A DNA stretch of 50,985 nt, taken from NCBI GenBank assembly GCA_949300615.1, contig CASGEW010000011.1, positions 1 through 50,985 of the forward strand, written 5' to 3'. Within the stretch, counting starts at the first letter, position 1. Each line of letters opens with the position of its first letter. Shown piece after piece: positions 48,254 through 50,985 of the stretch. Source of the stretch: an uncultured Bacteroidales bacterium (lineage in GTDB: Bacteria > Bacteroidota > Bacteroidia > Bacteroidales > CHK158-818). The notes beneath the pieces were generated by a model. It made no database searches, was not told the DNA's origin, and worked only from the letters and a program-made list of their open reading frames with translations. The position numbers and the translations under genes are program-made.

Positions 48254-48285
48254 TTTTCGGGAATAAATAAAAACTACTACCTTTG
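48254..48285 (+). promoter_or_regulatory. Promoter of the SulP transporter gene
   Basis: TTTT (48254-48257, one mismatch), 20 nt, then a perfect TACCTTTG (48278-48285), 43 nt before the start. The rest of the 195-nt divergent gap is AT-rich without a gene. Confidence 0.65.
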
Positions 48286-48328
48286 CACGTTTTTTTAAGA
48301 AAAGGAGTATCAACCAAACGAAAATAGC

Positions 48329-50026
48329 ATGATTGGGAAAATAGAATTTCGACCAAAGCTGTTTAGCGCGTTACAAAGCTATTCAAAAGAAAAGTTTTTT
48401 GCCGACCTGATGGCCGGCATCATCGTAGGCATCGTAGCCCTGCCGCTTGCCATCGCTTTCGGTATTGCATCGGGGGTAAGTCCTGAAAAAGGATTGATAA
48501 CCGCCATTATCGGCGGGTTCATTGTCTCGTTCTTAGGCGGTTCATCCGTACAGATCGGAGGCCCTACCGGGGCATTTATCGTCATCGTATTCGGGATTAT
48601 CCAGACTTTCGGCATAGAGGGGTTAGTCATCGCCACCTTCATCGCCGGGCTTATCCTGGTTCTGATGGGACTCTTCCATTTAGGGACTGTTATCCGCTTC
48701 ATTCCCGATCCCATCGTAGTAGGTTTTACCAGCGGTATCGCCCTGACCATCTTCACCACGCAGATGAAAGACCTGTTCGGGTTAACGATGGAGAAGGTAC
48801 CAGCCGATTTTATCTCTAAATGGATTGCCTACATCCAACACTTCGACACCATCAACCTTTGGGCCACAGCCGTAGGAGTTATCAGCATAGCACTCATCGC
48901 CATCACCCCCAAAATATCGAAACGAGTTCCCGGTTCCTTGGTAGCAATTATCGTGATGACCGTCGTGGTTTACATCCTGAAAAATCATTTCGGCATCACC
49001 GGCATCGAAACCATCGGCGACCGTTTTGAAATAAACGCCACCCTCCCGGATCCCGAGCCGTTGAAATTCAACATCGAAACCATCAACCTGTTGCTGCCGT
49101 CGGCATTTACCATCGCCATATTAGGCGCCATCGAGTCGCTACTATCGGCCACCGTAGCAGACGGGGTCATCGGCGAACGGCACAACTCCAACACCGAGCT
49201 GATGGCACAAGGTGCCGCCAACATCATCGTACCGCTCTTCGGAGGTATCCCCGTAACGGGAGCCATCGCCCGCACCATGACCAACATCAACAATGGCGGA
49301 CGTACCCCCATTGCCGGCATCATCCATGCCGTAGTGTTGCTGCTGATCCTGTTGTTCTTAGGTCCGCTGACCAAGCACATCCCCATGGCCTGCCTGGCCG
49401 GTGTACTGGTGGTAGTCTCCTACAACATGAGCGAATGGCGTACCTTCCGGTCGTTGTTGAAAAACCCCAAATCGGATGTAACCGTATTGCTTATCACGCT
49501 CTTCCTGACGGTCATTTTCAATCTGACCATCGCCATCGAAATCGGGTTGTTACTGGCCATCCTGCTGTTCCTGCGCCGTGTCATGGAAACCACCAACATC
49601 TCGGTATTGCGTAACGAACTCGATCTGGACAAAGGCAACGACCAAAAGACAACCAACGAAAAACTGAACATCGCCCCCGGAGTAGAGGTTTACGAAATAG
49701 ACGGCCCGTTCTTCTTCGGTATCGCCAACAAATTCGACGAACAGATGAGAAACATCGGCGACAGGCCCTTGATCCGTATCATCCGTATGCGGAAAGTCCC
49801 CTTTATCGACTCCACCGGATTGCACAACTTCGAGATATTCTTCCGTTCTTCCCAACAAGAGGGAATACACATCATCCTCTCAGGGGTAATCCCCTCGGTA
49901 CGAGCTACGCTTCACAAGGCCGGGCTCGACAAATACATCGGCGAAGAGAATATTTTCGACCACATCAACGGAGCCGTTGCCAAAGCCAACGAACTGGCAT
50001 CCAAGCTACAATCCCGCCGGAAATAA
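48329..50026 (+). CDS. SulP/SLC26 family anion transporter with STAS domain
   Basis: A 565-residue inner-membrane transporter for sulfate, bicarbonate or another small anion. About residues 1-400 form the membrane core, with family segments GIIVGIVALPLAIAFGIASG, GGSSVQIGGPTGAFIVIVFG and the LLSATVADGVIGERHNSNTE loop. The C-terminal STAS domain (about 430-560) contains MRKVPFIDSTGLHNFEIFF. No carbonic anhydrase is fused or adjacent, so the anion cannot be told. Confidence 0.93.
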   Translation: MIGKIEFRPKLFSALQSYSKEKFFADLMAGIIVGIVALPLAIAFGIASGVSPEKGLITAIIGGFIVSFLGGSSVQIGGPTGAFIVIVFGIIQTFGIEGLVIATFIAGLILVLMGLFHLGTVIRFIPDPIVVGFTSGIALTIFTTQMKDLFGLTMEKVPADFISKWIAYIQHFDTINLWATAVGVISIALIAITPKISKRVPGSLVAIIVMTVVVYILKNHFGITGIETIGDRFEINATLPDPEPLKFNIETINLLLPSAFTIAILGAIESLLSATVADGVIGERHNSNTELMAQGAANIIVPLFGGIPVTGAIARTMTNINNGGRTPIAGIIHAVVLLLILLFLGPLTKHIPMACLAGVLVVVSYNMSEWRTFRSLLKNPKSDVTVLLITLFLTVIFNLTIAIEIGLLLAILLFLRRVMETTNISVLRNELDLDKGNDQKTTNEKLNIAPGVEVYEIDGPFFFGIANKFDEQMRNIGDRPLIRIIRMRKVPFIDSTGLHNFEIFFRSSQQEGIHIILSGVIPSVRATLHKAGLDKYIGEENIFDHINGAVAKANELASKLQSRRK

Positions 50027-50061
50027 CCATCCGGATTCACATAAAGCAATTTACCAGGAAT

Positions 50062-50101
50062 ATCCCCGCACTTCCCTCCCAGAAGATCGGGGATTTCTTT
50101 T
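50062..50101 (+). terminator. Possible terminator of the SulP gene
   Basis: A 7-bp stem ATCCCCG/CGGGGAT (50062-50068 with 50088-50094) with a long loop, followed by TTCTTTT. It is weaker than the others in the window. Confidence 0.5.
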
Positions 50102-50193
50102 GCCCGCAGGGCAGAAAAGAGAAGCAGAAGTTCGGCTTATCTCGCAAAAAATTCGTTTCTTTGTATAAACAAGCAAATAGAAACAACCCTGAT

Positions 50194-50985
50194 ATGTCCC
50201 GAAACAAAGAAAGCAAAAGCCGCCTGAAAAAGGAGGAGATCATCGCCCGAACGATCGACCTGTTCAATGCAGAACCCACCAAAGTATTCAACTACAAGCA
50301 AGTATCAGCCGCCATCCACGCCGTAAATACGGCACAAAAACAGATGGTTATCGACACGCTGGACGACCTCCAATCAGAAGACTTCCTGGTTTTAGTATCC
50401 CCCGGCCTCTATAAACTCAACAACCGGAGTATCAATATGGAGGGCATCTTTGAACGAAGGAGTAACGGGAAAAACCGGGTCCTTACAGAAGAGGGTTACC
50501 CCATCTTCATAGCCGAACGTAACAGCCTGCGGGCCATGAACGGCGACAAAGTACGCATCCAGCTCTATGCCAAACGGAAAAACCGCCAACCCGAAGGCGA
50601 GGTGATCGAGATACTCGAAAAAACCCCGCAAGTCTATGTAGGAACCCTCGACGTACAGCCCAAATTTGCCTTCCTGGTAACCGACAACAAAATATTGGCC
50701 AACGATATCTTCATCCCCAAAGAGAAACTCAAAGGCGGTAAAGATGGGCAAAAAGCGGTAGTCCGCATTACCGGATGGCCCGAACGGGCCAAAAACCCGC
50801 ACGGCGAAGTAATCGACGTCTTAGGAACCGCCGGCGAAAACAATACCGAGATACACGCTATCCTGGCCGAATTCGGCCTGCCGTACAGCTATCCCGAGAA
50901 CGTGATAAAAGCCGCCGAACGCATCCCCGAAACCATCCCGGAGGAGGAGATCAAAAAACGCGAAGATTTCCGCGCAGTTACCACT
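50194..50985 (+). CDS. rnr: Ribonuclease R, N-terminal part (cut by the window edge)
   Basis: A 3'-5' exoribonuclease that degrades structured RNA. The visible 264 codons run from MSRNKESKSRLKKEEIIART to KKREDFRAVTT with no stop. The N-terminal helix-turn-helix (about 10-75), two cold-shock-type domains (about 85-225; TEEGYPIFIAERNSLRAMNG, TGWPERAKNPHGEVIDVLG) and the linker NTEIHAILAEFGLPYSYPEN lead into the RNB catalytic domain, whose conserved FRAVTT start is at the edge. The start codon ATG at 50194 is the first in frame after a weak TTTCTTTG -7 box. Confidence 0.93.
   Translation, partial: MSRNKESKSRLKKEEIIARTIDLFNAEPTKVFNYKQVSAAIHAVNTAQKQMVIDTLDDLQSEDFLVLVSPGLYKLNNRSINMEGIFERRSNGKNRVLTEEGYPIFIAERNSLRAMNGDKVRIQLYAKRKNRQPEGEVIEILEKTPQVYVGTLDVQPKFAFLVTDNKILANDIFIPKEKLKGGKDGQKAVVRITGWPERAKNPHGEVIDVLGTAGENNTEIHAILAEFGLPYSYPENVIKAAERIPETIPEEEIKKREDFRAVTT

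Overview
The window comes from a Bacteroidales chromosome (phylum Bacteroidota). The evidence is the start of a 16S rRNA gene at the left edge, promoters of the TTTG-N19-22-TAnnTTTG type in front of many genes, lipoproteins and SusCD-free glycan enzymes typical of the group (GH43, WbsX-like), a NigD-like lipoprotein, a fused SecDF and a Porphyromonas-type glutaminyl cyclase. The 16S fragment resembles the Barnesiella/Parabacteroides/Dysgonomonas side of the order, but 50 nt cannot fix the genus. There is no phage, insertion sequence or CRISPR array.

Region 1 (1-20030, almost all minus strand). An rRNA operon starts at about 50 and leaves the window to the left; its promoter is at 263-294. Upstream of it lies enolase with its own promoter and terminator. 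Then comes one merged str-S10-spc-alpha ribosomal operon, running from a strong promoter at 19995-20026 to a terminator at 1924-1958: rpsL, rpsG, fusA, rpsJ, rplC, rplD, rplW, rplB, rpsS, rplV, rpsC, rplP, rpmC, rpsQ, rplN, rplX, rplE, rpsN, rpsH, rplF, rplR, rpsE, rpmD, rplO, secY, map, infA, rpmJ, rpsM, rpsK, rpsD, rpoA, rplQ. All are intact except rpsK (S11), which lacks about 53 internal codons while staying in frame. This is the most surprising observation in the window.

Region 2 (20030-31300). It holds rnhB on the plus strand, then a minus-strand cluster tcdA-lolD-nigD-like-DUF3467-PNPOx-like followed by cysS-sufE, a small cysteine-rich exported protein on the plus strand, and minus-strand genes for a WbsX-like secreted enzyme, a Kef/CPA2 antiporter and a secreted metallophosphoesterase.

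Region 3 (31300-39700). Plus-strand genes encode aspartate-semialdehyde dehydrogenase, an LD-carboxypeptidase, a lipoprotein glutaminyl cyclase, an XRE regulator fused to a membrane domain, a GH43 lipoprotein and a hotdog thioesterase. On the minus strand a frameshifted DUF3108 gene follows a Big_5/Ig-like lipoprotein gene. The three proteins here predicted to be cut by signal peptidase I all expose glutamine at +1, the substrate of the encoded cyclase.

Region 4 (39700-50985). secDF, tRNA-Arg(CCU), recO, two identical tRNA-Glu(UUC) genes flanking rpsT, gyrB (with a 15-bp perfect palindrome over its promoter), a CNNM/CorC-type membrane protein, a SulP anion transporter, and the first 264 codons of ribonuclease R, cut by the right edge.

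All calls rest on reading the sequence and on memory of the families; no database search was run.
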